In this document: positions 1-8,044 of the stretch, piece after piece
Position numbering within the stretch: the first letter of the stretch is position 1
Layout of the letters: each line of letters opens with the position of its first letter
Assembly: GCA_902803345.1 (NCBI GenBank)
Contig: CADCPV010000311.1
Location: 1 to 10,308, forward strand
Length of the DNA: 10,308 bases
Origin: an uncultured Eubacteriales bacterium
GTDB taxonomy: Bacteria; Bacillota_A; Clostridia; Lachnospirales; Lachnospiraceae
Direction of reading: 5' to 3'
Notes under the pieces: model-generated
What the model was told of the DNA's origin: nothing
Database searches by the model: none
Seen by the model: only the letters and a program-made list of their open reading frames with translations
Position numbers and translations under genes: made by a program

Positions 1-1749
1 CAGAAGCTGGTGCAGAAGTCCGTGAATGACGGTTATCTTGTCGGTTCCCGGGGCTCCGTCGGCTCGTCGCTTGCGGCGACGATGTCCGGCATTACCGAAG
101 TAAACCCGCTGCCGCCGCATTACCGCTGTCCTTCCTGCAAATACAGCGACTTCGAGTCGGAAACCGTGAAGCAGTATGCGGACAACACCGGCGCCGATAT
201 GCCGGACATGGTCTGCCCGGTCTGCGGTGCGAAGCTTTTGAAGGACGGCTTCAATATTCCCTTTGAAACTTTCATGGGTTTTGAAGGAGACAAGGAACCG
301 GATATCGACCTGAATTTTTCGGGTGAATACCAGGCAAAAGCCCATGCCTATACGGAAGTCATTTTCGGAAAGGGCCAGACCTTTAAGGCCGGGACAATCG
401 GTACGGTCGCGGAGAAGACCGCGATCGGCTATGTGCTTCATTACTGCGAGGAAAACGGCCTGAAGAAGCGGAAGTGCGAAGTGAAGCGGATTGCGCACCA
501 CCTTGAAGGCGTCCGCCGGACTTCCGGCCAGCATCCGGGCGGCATTATCGTGCTGCCGTTCGGCGAAGATATCAACAGTTTTACACCGGTCCAGCACCCC
601 GCGAATGACGAGAACAGCAATATCATCACGACGCATTTTGACTATCATTCGATCGATTCCAACCTGCTGAAGCTGGACATTCTGGGACACGACGATCCGA
701 CGATGATCCGGATGCTGCAGGACCTGACCGGGAAGGATCCGCGGGAGTTTCCGCTCTCGACACCCGAGGTCATGAGCCTGTTCAAGGATACCTCCGCACT
801 CGGCGTTACGCCGGCGGAGATCCGCGGCTGTCCTCTGGGTGCTCTCGGACTTCCGGAATTCGGCACTGACAACGCGATCAGCATGCTTTTAGACACAAAG
901 CCGCAGTATGTTTCGGACCTGATCCGGATTTCCGGCCTTGCGCACGGCACGAATGTCTGGCACGGCAACGCGCAGACCCTGATCGAGGAAGGCAAATGCA
1001 CGATTGCGACAGCGGTCTGTACGCGTGATGATATCATGGTTTACCTGATCGACCGCGGCATTGAAAACGGCAAGGCTTTCAAGATTATGGAAGACGTCCG
1101 CAAAGGCCGTGTCGCGAAAAAGGGAAGCAAAAACTGGGAAGAGTGGAAGCAGGATATGATTGCGCACGGCGTTCCGGACTGGTATATCTGGTCCTGCGAG
1201 CGGATTGAATACATGTTCCCGAAAGCCCACGCCGCAGCCTATGTCATGATGGCGCTTCGGATCGCCTACTGCAAGGTCTTTTATCCGCTGGCCTATTACT
1301 GCGCGTATTTCTCGATCCGCGCCTCGGGCTTCAACTACGAGCTCATGTGTCTCGGAAAGGAAGCGCTGGAGCGCAATATGGACGAGTATGAGCGAAAGGA
1401 CCAGCTGAGCGCGAAGGAAGAGGACGTCTACCGCGACATGCGGATCGTTCAGGAAATGTATGCACGCGGTTTCTCCTTCGTACCGATCGATATCTATAAA
1501 GTACAGTCGACGCGCTTCACCATCGTGGACGAAACACACCTGATGCCGTCCCTGATTTCGATCGACGGCATGGGGACTGTTGCGGCGGATACGGTTGTCG
1601 AAGCCGCTGCTTCCGGAAAGCCTTTCACCTCGATCGAAAACTTCCGCTCCCGCACCAAAGTCAGCCAGACCCTGATCGAAAAGATGCAGAAACTCCGGAT
1701 CCTCTCGGGACTCCCGCAGGATGACCAGTTCAGCCTTTTTGATCTGTAA
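1..1749 (+). CDS. polC: DNA polymerase III alpha subunit, PolC type (3' part, truncated by window edge)
   Basis: This is the C-terminal 582 residues of the Gram-positive replicative polymerase, which extends DNA at the fork together with the beta clamp and DnaE. PolC is usually about 1,430 residues, so the N-terminal, OB, PHP and proofreading exonuclease regions lie off the left edge; the frame is open from base 1. Numbering from that base, GSRGSVGSS is near residue 16. A zinc-binding set of four cysteines (C43, C46, C72, C75) follows, typical of PolC. PDIDLNFSG carries the two catalytic aspartates D101 and D103 of the palm. The fingers region contains YMFPKAHAAAY (nt 1210-1242). The protein ends in QFSLFDL, a match to the clamp-binding motif QLSLF found at PolC C-termini. 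No frameshift is seen. The stop is 9 bases before the next promoter's -35 element. Family assignment is very secure. Confidence 0.97.
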   Translation, partial: QKLVQKSVNDGYLVGSRGSVGSSLAATMSGITEVNPLPPHYRCPSCKYSDFESETVKQYADNTGADMPDMVCPVCGAKLLKDGFNIPFETFMGFEGDKEPDIDLNFSGEYQAKAHAYTEVIFGKGQTFKAGTIGTVAEKTAIGYVLHYCEENGLKKRKCEVKRIAHHLEGVRRTSGQHPGGIIVLPFGEDINSFTPVQHPANDENSNIITTHFDYHSIDSNLLKLDILGHDDPTMIRMLQDLTGKDPREFPLSTPEVMSLFKDTSALGVTPAEIRGCPLGALGLPEFGTDNAISMLLDTKPQYVSDLIRISGLAHGTNVWHGNAQTLIEEGKCTIATAVCTRDDIMVYLIDRGIENGKAFKIMEDVRKGRVAKKGSKNWEEWKQDMIAHGVPDWYIWSCERIEYMFPKAHAAAYVMMALRIAYCKVFYPLAYYCAYFSIRASGFNYELMCLGKEALERNMDEYERKDQLSAKEEDVYRDMRIVQEMYARGFSFVPIDIYKVQSTRFTIVDETHLMPSLISIDGMGTVAADTVVEAAASGKPFTSIENFRSRTKVSQTLIEKMQKLRILSGLPQDDQFSLFDL

Positions 1750-1758
1750 TGCGAAAAC

Positions 1759-1787
1759 TTGATATTTCGGGCATTTTGTTGTATAAT
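1759..1787 (+). promoter_or_regulatory. Sigma-A-type promoter for the glycosyltransferase-ftsK unit
   Basis: TTGATA at 1759-1764 (one mismatch to the -35 consensus) and TATAAT at 1782-1787 (perfect -10) are separated by exactly 17 bp. Transcription should start near 1794-1796, giving a leader of roughly 53 nt before the ATG at 1848. The element lies just after the polC stop, so downstream genes can be expressed independently of polC. The start site is inferred from spacing. Confidence 0.85.
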
Positions 1788-1794
1788 ATATTGT

Positions 1795-1810
1795 CAGGGT
1801 TTCAGCCCTG
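1795..1810 (+). promoter_or_regulatory. Leader hairpin 1 upstream of glycosyltransferase gene
   Basis: CAGGG (1795-1799) pairs with CCCTG (1806-1810), and a T-G wobble at 1800/1805 can extend the stem. The hairpin sits at or within a base or two of the predicted 5' end of the transcript. Such a 5'-terminal stem could protect the mRNA or be part of a small regulatory structure. No U-tract follows, so it does not look like an intrinsic terminator. The function is inferred. Confidence 0.5.
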
Positions 1811-1812
1811 CC

Positions 1813-1834
1813 CCTGCAGAATCCGATCTGCAGG
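1813..1834 (+). promoter_or_regulatory. Leader hairpin 2 overlapping the Shine-Dalgarno sequence
   Basis: CCTGCAGA (1813-1820) and TCTGCAGG (1827-1834) are perfect 8-bp inverted complements around a 6-nt loop. The 3' arm ends in AGG (1832-1834), which begins the likely ribosome-binding site AGGAAGAG (1832-1839). If the stem forms, it would hide part of that site. No T-run follows, which argues against a terminator. Regulation of translation is an inference from geometry. Confidence 0.6.
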
Positions 1835-1847
1835 AAGAGTTCAGAAC

Positions 1848-2873
1848 ATGGAGCAGCAGCCTTTTATGGGATCAGGCAAGAAAGATTTATCCTTTGTTAT
1901 TCCCTGCTATAACGAGGCAGGCAATGTGGAGGCGATTTACGAGGCCATCCACAGCGTTTTCGATCCGGAAGGGATCTGTTATGAAATCGTCATGGTGAAT
2001 GACGGTTCCAAAGACGGTACCCGCGAAAAACTGCGCGCGCTGTTTTCGGCGCATCCGGACGGAGGCCTCAGAATTGTGGATTTCTCGCGGAATTTCGGCA
2101 AGGAAGCCGCTATTTTCGCAGGGCTTTCGCATGCGTACGGAGAGCGCGTCTGTGTCATTGACGCGGACCTGCAGCAGCGTCCGGAGGTTGCGCTTTCGAT
2201 GTACCGGCTGCTGGATGAAAAGCCTGAAATCGACTGCGTTGCGGCCTACCAGGATCAGCGGAAGGAAGGAAAAGTCCTGAGCTTTTTTAAAAACTGTTTT
2301 TACCGGCTGATCAACCGGATGTGTGACATCGATTTCACGCAGGGCGCTTCGGATTTCAGGATGTTCCGCCGGAACATGGCGGATGCGATCCTTTCTGTCC
2401 GGGAATACCACCGCTTCTCGAAGGGTATTTTCTCCTGGGTCGGCTTCGAGACGGAATTCATGCCTTACGAAGTGCAGGAACGGAATTCCGGGCAGAGCAA
2501 ATGGAACTTTTTCCGGCTCTTTGCCTACGCGGTGGACGGCATCGTCGGCTATTCGACGGTTCCCCTTCGGATTTCGACGGTACTCGGAATCTTTCTTTCG
2601 ATCTTCGCTGTCGTCTACATGATTGTACTCGTAATCAAGACGCTGATCCTCGGCATTGACGTGCCGGGATACGTGACGACGCTTGGTTTTGTGCTGCTTT
2701 TAGGGGGCATACAGCTTCTGATTCTCGGCATTCTGGGAGAATATATGGCAAGAGTCTATATTCAGGGAAAGGACCGGCCGATTTACATTGTGAAGGACAT
2801 TCTGGAGCGTTCTCCGGATGAGGAATCTTTGGAAGGAAAGGAAAATGGCGCAGAGTTCGACATCCAAAAATAA
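1848..2873 (+). CDS. Membrane-anchored family 2 glycosyltransferase (GtrB/YkcC/CsbB-like, polyprenyl-phosphate type)
   Basis: The 341-residue protein has a GT-A catalytic domain followed by two membrane helices, the plan of enzymes that move a sugar from a nucleotide donor to undecaprenyl phosphate on the inner face of the membrane. Visible motifs are SFVIPCYNE (15-23), VNDGSKDGT (50-58), the DAD metal/nucleotide site (105-107) and SGQSKWNFFRLF, typical of the family. Hydrophobic segments lie near 242-268 and 275-300, with a short charged tail. I chose the ATG at 1848 because AGGAAGAG lies 8 bases upstream and the conserved domain begins soon after; an in-frame ATG at 1749 would make the promoter coding. 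The last 29 bases overlap ftsK, suggesting translational coupling. The sugar and acceptor cannot be told from sequence. It may make a lipid-linked sugar that decorates teichoic acid or another envelope polymer. Confidence 0.9.
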   Translation: MEQQPFMGSGKKDLSFVIPCYNEAGNVEAIYEAIHSVFDPEGICYEIVMVNDGSKDGTREKLRALFSAHPDGGLRIVDFSRNFGKEAAIFAGLSHAYGERVCVIDADLQQRPEVALSMYRLLDEKPEIDCVAAYQDQRKEGKVLSFFKNCFYRLINRMCDIDFTQGASDFRMFRRNMADAILSVREYHRFSKGIFSWVGFETEFMPYEVQERNSGQSKWNFFRLFAYAVDGIVGYSTVPLRISTVLGIFLSIFAVVYMIVLVIKTLILGIDVPGYVTTLGFVLLLGGIQLLILGILGEYMARVYIQGKDRPIYIVKDILERSPDEESLEGKENGAEFDIQK

Positions 2874-5664
2874 AAAGACAACCGCGAAAACCACGCCGAA
2901 GCGCACGAATACGGGCGCCGGAACTTCTTCGCGCTCTGCTTCCGGGGTCAGGAGAAAAACAAAGGAAGAGAAGATGAGAGAGAAGCGCGGACTTTTAGCC
3001 CGCGAAATCATCTTTGTCCTGATTCTGGGTCTCTGTGTGCTTCTTTTCGTGAGCAATTTCGCGGAATCCCTGTCTTTCATCCGGAATATCGGCTACAAGG
3101 CCTTCGGGATGCTTTCCTATGTCTGGCCCTTTGCAATCCTGGTGTTTGCCTGGCTCTTCCTGTTCACGGAGATCAACGGAACCCTGTTTACGCGCTTTTT
3201 CTCGGTGCTGCTGTTCCTGTTTGCGCTTTCCGGAATCTTCTCGCTTGCGATGACGCTTCCGGACGGCGGACTTCTGGGACGGCTGAATATCCTGGTATTT
3301 TACAGCTGGCTGAACCGTGCCGGGACTTACATTGTGGATGCGGTGATTCTGCTCATCGCGGTCATTCTGTTTACCGGTTTCTCGATTTCCCAGTCCGTAA
3401 AACGGATCAGCGGAAGAACAGAAGAGGAAAAGCTCCTGAAAAACAAACAGACGGAGCTGGAGCGTGAAAAACGCGAGCTTCTTCGTCAGGAGGCACAGAA
3501 GCGCCGGGAGGCGAAGGAACTCGCCAAAATCGAACGCCTGGAGCATGAAAACGACGCGATCCGGGACCGTGCAAACCGCCGGATCGAGCAGGATGAAAAG
3601 ATTCGCGACCGTTTCCAGCCCAGATACGGCATCGGCGATACCACGATTGTGGATACCGAAACACCGGTCAATGCTTCTTTTGGGAACGGCGGGGACGCGC
3701 TTGTGAAAAACCGGGAGCTCTTCACGAGCTATTCCAACAGCGGAAAAGTACCGCCGCAGAAAAAGGATCCGGAGCCGGAGTTTGTGATTCCGGATATCAA
3801 GATTCCCTCCGAGTATTTCAATACCAAGGATGATCCGAAAGCGATCGAACCCACGGCAAAAACGCCCATACAGACGGAGCCGGATATTCCCTATAAGCTT
3901 GACAAGGACGACGAGTACGTCAAGACAGTCATCACCTCAACCGGGAAGATTGTCTCGAAGGAAACTGACGGCAATCATCTTGCGAACAAGGAAATTATTC
4001 ACGGAACGCCGAAAAAGCCGGCGGAAATCCGTTATGAAGAGCCGGACGAAGGCAATGATTCTGAGGAAAATCCGTCTGCCGGGCCGGAAAAAACGGCAGG
4101 AAAATCTGCACTTTCAGCTGAAAAAGCAGCCAATACGCCGACTGCAAAGGACCAGGAGGAAATCGTAAAGGAGATCCGGAAGGAGCCGACGAAAGAGTAC
4201 AAATTCCCGCCGATGCGCCTTCTGAAAAAGGGCAGCGGCGCAGGGCTTTCGAAGGCTGAACTGGAGAAAGAACTGAAGGACACCGCCGCGAAACTGCAGG
4301 AAACGCTGCGGATTTTCGGCGTTGGCTGTACGATTACGAACATCACCTGCGGGCCTTCTGTAACCCGTTATGAACTGCAGCCGGACGTCGGCGTGAAGGT
4401 TTCCCGGATCGTTTCCCTGACGGACGATATCAAGCTGAACCTTGCCGCATCCGATATACGTATGGAGGCGCCGATTCCCGGGAAGTCCGCAATCGGCATC
4501 GAGATTCCGAACAAGGTCAAGAAGAGCGTGATTCTCCGGGATATTCTGGAGTCGGAAGAGTTTGAAAATGCAAAATCAGACCTGAGCTTTGCCGCAGGCC
4601 GCGACATCGAAGGTAATTCCATTATTGCAAACATCGAAAAGATGCCGCATGTGCTTGTCGCAGGCGCAACCGGTTCCGGTAAATCCGTCTGTATCAATAC
4701 GATTATCATGAGCATTCTGTATCATGCGAAACCGACGGATGTCAAGATGATCCTCGTGGACCCGAAGGTGGTGGAACTCTCTGTCTATAATGGGATTCCG
4801 CACCTCCTGCTGCCGGTTGTGACGGATCCCAAGAAGGCCGCTGCGGCCCTGAACTGGGCGGTTGCAGAGATGGACCAGCGCTACAACCAGTTCGCAGAAT
4901 TCGGGGTCCGCGGCATTGAAGGCTTCAACCAGATGATTGAACGCGACGCACCGACAGGCGCCGACGGCTATCCCGTGAAGCGGATGCCCAAGATCCTGAT
5001 TATTATCGATGAGTTAGCGGACCTTATGATGGTCGCATCGAACGATGTGGAAACTGCGATCTGCCGCCTTGCGCAGAAAGCGCGTGCGGCCGGAATCCAT
5101 CTCGTGATTGCGACTCAGCGGCCCTCAGTTGATGTTATTACAGGCCTCATTAAAGCAAATATTCCGTCGAGAATTGCCTTTGCAGTCTCTTCGGGAACCG
5201 ACTCCCGGACGATCCTTGACATGGTCGGCGCCGAGAAACTCCTCGGAATGGGCGACATGCTCTATGCGCCGGCGGGTTCCAGCAAGCCGATCCGCGTCCA
5301 GGGCGCCTATGTCTCGGACGATGAAATCCACGATGTTGTGGAATTCCTGGTAAAAGAAGGCGAAGTCAAGGGTTCCGGCACGGCGGAAAACGTCGATCTT
5401 TCGATGCCCTCCGGCATATCAGGCGGCGCAGTCGGATCCGGCGACGACCGGGATGAGTATTTTGCCGCGGCGGGACGGCTGATTGTCGAGAAGGAAAAAT
5501 GCTCGATCGGCATGCTGCAGCGCCAGTTCAAGATCGGATTCAACCGGGCGGCCCGGATTGTCGACCAGCTCTGTGAAGCCGGTGTTGTCGGCGAGGAAGA
5601 GGGCACGAAGCCGAGGAAAGTCCTGATGAGCATGGCTGAATTTGAAAACTATCTGAGGGGATAA
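2845..5664 (+). CDS. ftsK: DNA translocase FtsK/SpoIIIE
   Basis: This hexameric ATPase pumps double-stranded DNA through the division septum or spore septum and helps resolve the terminus. It has 939 residues. A basic N-terminus is followed by four membrane helices near 53-72, 88-109, 113-136 and 162-180. A charged probable coiled coil follows (about 192-245), then a long hydrophilic Lys/Glu/Pro-rich linker to about 450. The motor domain has Walker A GATGSGKS (607-614, K613) and Walker B ILIIIDE (717-723, D722). A winged-helix gamma domain lies at about 870-939 (CSIGMLQRQFKIGFNRAARI) and in relatives reads polar DNA motifs. The start at 2845 follows the SD AAGGAAAGG and overlaps the glycosyltransferase gene by 29 bases; an in-frame ATG at 2818 is less well placed. 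FtsK and SpoIIIE roles cannot be separated by sequence. The rbgA gene starts 8 bases downstream. Confidence 0.96.
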   Translation: MAQSSTSKNKKTTAKTTPKRTNTGAGTSSRSASGVRRKTKEEKMREKRGLLAREIIFVLILGLCVLLFVSNFAESLSFIRNIGYKAFGMLSYVWPFAILVFAWLFLFTEINGTLFTRFFSVLLFLFALSGIFSLAMTLPDGGLLGRLNILVFYSWLNRAGTYIVDAVILLIAVILFTGFSISQSVKRISGRTEEEKLLKNKQTELEREKRELLRQEAQKRREAKELAKIERLEHENDAIRDRANRRIEQDEKIRDRFQPRYGIGDTTIVDTETPVNASFGNGGDALVKNRELFTSYSNSGKVPPQKKDPEPEFVIPDIKIPSEYFNTKDDPKAIEPTAKTPIQTEPDIPYKLDKDDEYVKTVITSTGKIVSKETDGNHLANKEIIHGTPKKPAEIRYEEPDEGNDSEENPSAGPEKTAGKSALSAEKAANTPTAKDQEEIVKEIRKEPTKEYKFPPMRLLKKGSGAGLSKAELEKELKDTAAKLQETLRIFGVGCTITNITCGPSVTRYELQPDVGVKVSRIVSLTDDIKLNLAASDIRMEAPIPGKSAIGIEIPNKVKKSVILRDILESEEFENAKSDLSFAAGRDIEGNSIIANIEKMPHVLVAGATGSGKSVCINTIIMSILYHAKPTDVKMILVDPKVVELSVYNGIPHLLLPVVTDPKKAAAALNWAVAEMDQRYNQFAEFGVRGIEGFNQMIERDAPTGADGYPVKRMPKILIIIDELADLMMVASNDVETAICRLAQKARAAGIHLVIATQRPSVDVITGLIKANIPSRIAFAVSSGTDSRTILDMVGAEKLLGMGDMLYAPAGSSKPIRVQGAYVSDDEIHDVVEFLVKEGEVKGSGTAENVDLSMPSGISGGAVGSGDDRDEYFAAAGRLIVEKEKCSIGMLQRQFKIGFNRAARIVDQLCEAGVVGEEEGTKPRKVLMSMAEFENYLRG

Positions 5665-5672
5665 CAGAAGAC

Positions 5673-6581
5673 ATGAAAATCCAATGGTATCCCGGACATA
5701 TGACAAAAGCCCGGCGGGCGATGCAGGAGGACGTGAAGCTTGTCGATCTGGTGATCGAGCTTCTGGACGCCCGTGCGCCGGGATCCTCCCGGAATCCCGA
5801 CATTGATACGCTGGCGAAAGGGAAATTCCGGCTGGTGCTCCTGAACAAGGCGGATCTTGCGGACGAACAGGTGACCGATGCCTGGAAGGAATACTTCAAA
5901 AGCGCCGGAATCCGCGCGGTTCCGCTGGATTCAAGAACGACCGGAGCAGTACGGGAAATCCGGAAAATCATTCCGGAGATCTGCCGGGAGAAAATCGAGC
6001 GCGACAGAAAGCGCGGCATCCTGAACCGGCCGATCCGGGCGATGGTCTGCGGAATCCCGAATGTCGGCAAGTCCACTTTCATCAATTCTTTTGCGGGCCG
6101 GGCTGCGGCAAAGACCGGCAACAAGCCCGGCGTAACGCGCGGCAACCAGTGGATCCGGCTCGATAAAAATGTCGAGCTTCTGGATACGCCCGGCATTCTC
6201 TGGCCGAAATTCGACGATGATCTTGTCGGCACCAATCTGGCATTCCTCGGTTCTGTGAGCGACGATATCGTAGATAAAACAGGGCTCGCATACGAGCTTC
6301 TGATGTTCCTGTCGGATCATTACCCGGATATGCTTGAGAAGCGGTATGATCTTTCTGTGGATAATCGGAATACGGAAGCGGAGGAAGGACCGGAGAGCGG
6401 CTCTGAGACGGATGATCCGAACAGAGCAAGAACGCGTACGCTTCAGCTGATGGAGGAGATCGCGCTTCACCGGAACTGCCTGAAAAAAGGCGGGGAACCG
6501 GACCTTGACCGTGCGGCGCTTCTGATCCTTGACGATTTCAGGAGCGGGCGTCTCGGCCGTATCACCCTGGAAAAACCCTGA
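5673..6581 (+). CDS. rbgA: Ribosome biogenesis GTPase RbgA/YlqF
   Basis: This circularly permuted GTPase acts late in assembly of the 50S ribosomal subunit in Gram-positive bacteria. The protein has 302 residues, slightly longer than the roughly 280 of Bacillus YlqF. It opens with the family signature IQWYPGHMTKARR (3-15). The motifs come in permuted order: G4 NKAD (58-61), G1 GIPNVGKST (127-135, K133), a GVT likely to supply the G2 threonine (about 153-155), then G3 DTPG (171-174). A Glu/Asp/Ser-rich insert (about 231-250) precedes the C-terminal RNA-binding region and may account for the extra length. The ATG is preceded by GAGGGG 12 bases away and AGAAG 2 bases away, neither ideally spaced, yet the conserved N-terminus fixes the start. 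The gene lies 8 bases after ftsK, probably in the same transcript. Confidence 0.96.
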   Translation: MKIQWYPGHMTKARRAMQEDVKLVDLVIELLDARAPGSSRNPDIDTLAKGKFRLVLLNKADLADEQVTDAWKEYFKSAGIRAVPLDSRTTGAVREIRKIIPEICREKIERDRKRGILNRPIRAMVCGIPNVGKSTFINSFAGRAAAKTGNKPGVTRGNQWIRLDKNVELLDTPGILWPKFDDDLVGTNLAFLGSVSDDIVDKTGLAYELLMFLSDHYPDMLEKRYDLSVDNRNTEAEEGPESGSETDDPNRARTRTLQLMEEIALHRNCLKKGGEPDLDRAALLILDDFRSGRLGRITLEKP

Positions 6582-6624
6582 GAACCATTTCGGGATCATC
6601 ATTAAGGAATTTGCGGATAAACTC

Positions 6625-7260
6625 ATGAGTTTCGGAAAAAAAGCTGATAATGATAATAAGAATCAGGAAACGGCAGAAGAGAGAAAACTGACGCCGGAAG
6701 AGAAGGCGCAGAAACGGCTCCGGGAGTTTCTGGAAACCGTTCTGGAGCTTGTCATTGTCGCGGCGCTGGTTTTCCTGTTTCTGCGCTTTGTGGCTTTCCG
6801 CTCGGTCGTGTACGGCGATTCCATGAATGCCACGCTGAAGGATCATGACAATCTCGTTGTGGAGCGCGTTTCCTATTATTTTCATGAGCCGGAACGCTTT
6901 GATATTGTGGTTTTTGTCCCGCCGAATATCGTGGACGGCAAGGATCACTATATCAAGCGTGTCATCGGTCTTCCGGGGGAAACGGTGGAGATCATCGACG
7001 GCAGGGTTCATATCAACGGCGAACTGCTGACGGATGATACCTACGGGCTGGATATTATGTACAAAAACCGCAATAAAGAATATGGAACGCTTCACTACGG
7101 TCCCGTGACAGTGCCCGAAGGGGAAATCTTCGTACTCGGCGACAACCGCAATAATTCCCATGATTCAAGGGCTTCGGATGTCGGAACCATCTCCATCAAA
7201 ACGCTGAGCGGGCGGGTGCTGTTCCGGTTCTGGCCCCTGAATGCGATGAAAAAGTTCTGA
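6625..7260 (+). CDS. lepB: Signal peptidase I
   Basis: This membrane serine protease cuts signal peptides from exported proteins on the outer face of the membrane. The protein is 211 residues, in the usual range for Gram-positive type I signal peptidases. A charged cytoplasmic N-terminus is followed by one membrane helix (about 36-59). The catalytic serine S66 is in GDSMNATL, the general-base lysine K111 is in YIKRVIGLPGE, and box E is GDNRNNSHDSR (172-182). The substrate-side motif normally reads SMxPTL; here alanine replaces proline. The ATG at 6625 is the only plausible start after the rbgA stop, because the 43-base gap is open in frame but has no ATG, GTG or TTG in that frame. Its Shine-Dalgarno is weak (CGGA, about 7 bases away), so translation may be modest or coupled. 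Neighbours rbgA and rnhB are common companions in this phylum. Confidence 0.95.
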   Translation: MSFGKKADNDNKNQETAEERKLTPEEKAQKRLREFLETVLELVIVAALVFLFLRFVAFRSVVYGDSMNATLKDHDNLVVERVSYYFHEPERFDIVVFVPPNIVDGKDHYIKRVIGLPGETVEIIDGRVHINGELLTDDTYGLDIMYKNRNKEYGTLHYGPVTVPEGEIFVLGDNRNNSHDSRASDVGTISIKTLSGRVLFRFWPLNAMKKF

Positions 7261-7288
7261 TTGAAAGTGTGATTTCGGAGTTTACCTT

Positions 7289-8044
7289 ATGAATATTCAG
7301 GAAATTGACCGGATCCTTTCGGAGACACCTATGCAGTACCTGCAGGCAAAGCTTTCGGAGTTTTCGTCGGACGAACGGACGGGCGTAAAGAAGCTCCTGC
7401 AGAAATACCAGAAAAAACATGATGATTATGTGCGGGAACTGGAACGCATCGACCGGATGATGCTCTATGAACGCAAATATGCGGATTACGGTATTATCTG
7501 CGGAATTGACGAGGCCGGGAGGGGACCTCTCGCGGGTCCCGTGTGCGCGGCTGCGGTGATCCTGCCGAAGGACCATCCGATTCTCTATGTGAATGATTCG
7601 AAGCAGCTTTCTCCGAAGAAGCGCGAGGAACTGTATGATGTCATTGTCCGGGATGCGGTCAGCTTCGGTGTTTCGCTGAGCTCTGAGAAGGTTATCGACG
7701 AGATCAACATTCTGCAGGCGACCTATCGCGCGATGCGGGAAGCTGTGCGTGCGCTGGATCCGCAGCCGGATCTCACGCTGAATGACGCTGTGACGATTCC
7801 GGAGCTTGCGATCCGGCAGGTTCCGATTATCAAAGGAGATGCCAAGTCTGCCTCGATCGCCGCGGCCTCAATCCTTGCGAAAGTGACGAGGGACCGGCTG
7901 ATGGTGGAATACGACCGGCTCTATCCGGAATACGGATTTGCGGAGCACAAGGGATACGGTTCGCAGAAACACATCGAAGCGCTGAAGAAATACGGCCCCT
8001 GTCCGATCCATCGGGAGACATTTATCAGAGGAATTCTGGCATGA
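7289..8044 (+). CDS. rnhB: Ribonuclease HII
   Basis: The enzyme cuts RNA in RNA-DNA hybrids and starts removal of single ribonucleotides misincorporated in DNA. The protein has 251 residues. The first 65 or so form a helical, charged extension like that of Bacillus RnhB, and the catalytic domain starts at YGIICGIDEAGRGPLAGPV. The likely metal-binding residues are D74 and E75 (in GIDEAGRG), D166 (LNDAVTIP) and D184 (IKGDAKS). Other family blocks are VNDSKQLSPKKRE (101-113), the TRDR segment (200-203) and GYGSQKH (222-228). The ATG is 8 bases after a GGAG. Its stop overlaps the yraN start by four bases (ATGA), a sign of translational coupling. Confidence 0.96.
   Translation: MNIQEIDRILSETPMQYLQAKLSEFSSDERTGVKKLLQKYQKKHDDYVRELERIDRMMLYERKYADYGIICGIDEAGRGPLAGPVCAAAVILPKDHPILYVNDSKQLSPKKREELYDVIVRDAVSFGVSLSSEKVIDEINILQATYRAMREAVRALDPQPDLTLNDAVTIPELAIRQVPIIKGDAKSASIAAASILAKVTRDRLMVEYDRLYPEYGFAEHKGYGSQKHIEALKKYGPCPIHRETFIRGILA

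Noticed and set aside
1749..1847. In-frame upstream ATG at 1749 (overlapping the polC stop as TAATG) as the start of the glycosyltransferase
   Set aside because: It has no Shine-Dalgarno, would translate the promoter and both leader hairpins, and adds residues unlike the family. The ATG at 1848 has AGGAAGAG 8 bases upstream.
5540..6235. Long open frames on the minus strand, such as 5540-6235 and 889-1539
   Set aside because: They lie fully opposite well-conserved genes, have no recognisable domains or ribosome-binding sites, and are explained by codon bias of the sense strand.
6529..6624. N-terminal extension of signal peptidase I back into the rbgA gene
   Set aside because: It would overlap the conserved 3' end of rbgA by over 50 bases and has no Shine-Dalgarno. 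The family's short cytoplasmic N-terminus is met by the ATG at 6625.
7261..7288. Possible promoter before rnhB (TTGAAA at 7261-7266)
   Set aside because: No acceptable -10 hexamer occurs at 16-18 bp spacing, and the gene lies in a tightly packed same-strand unit.
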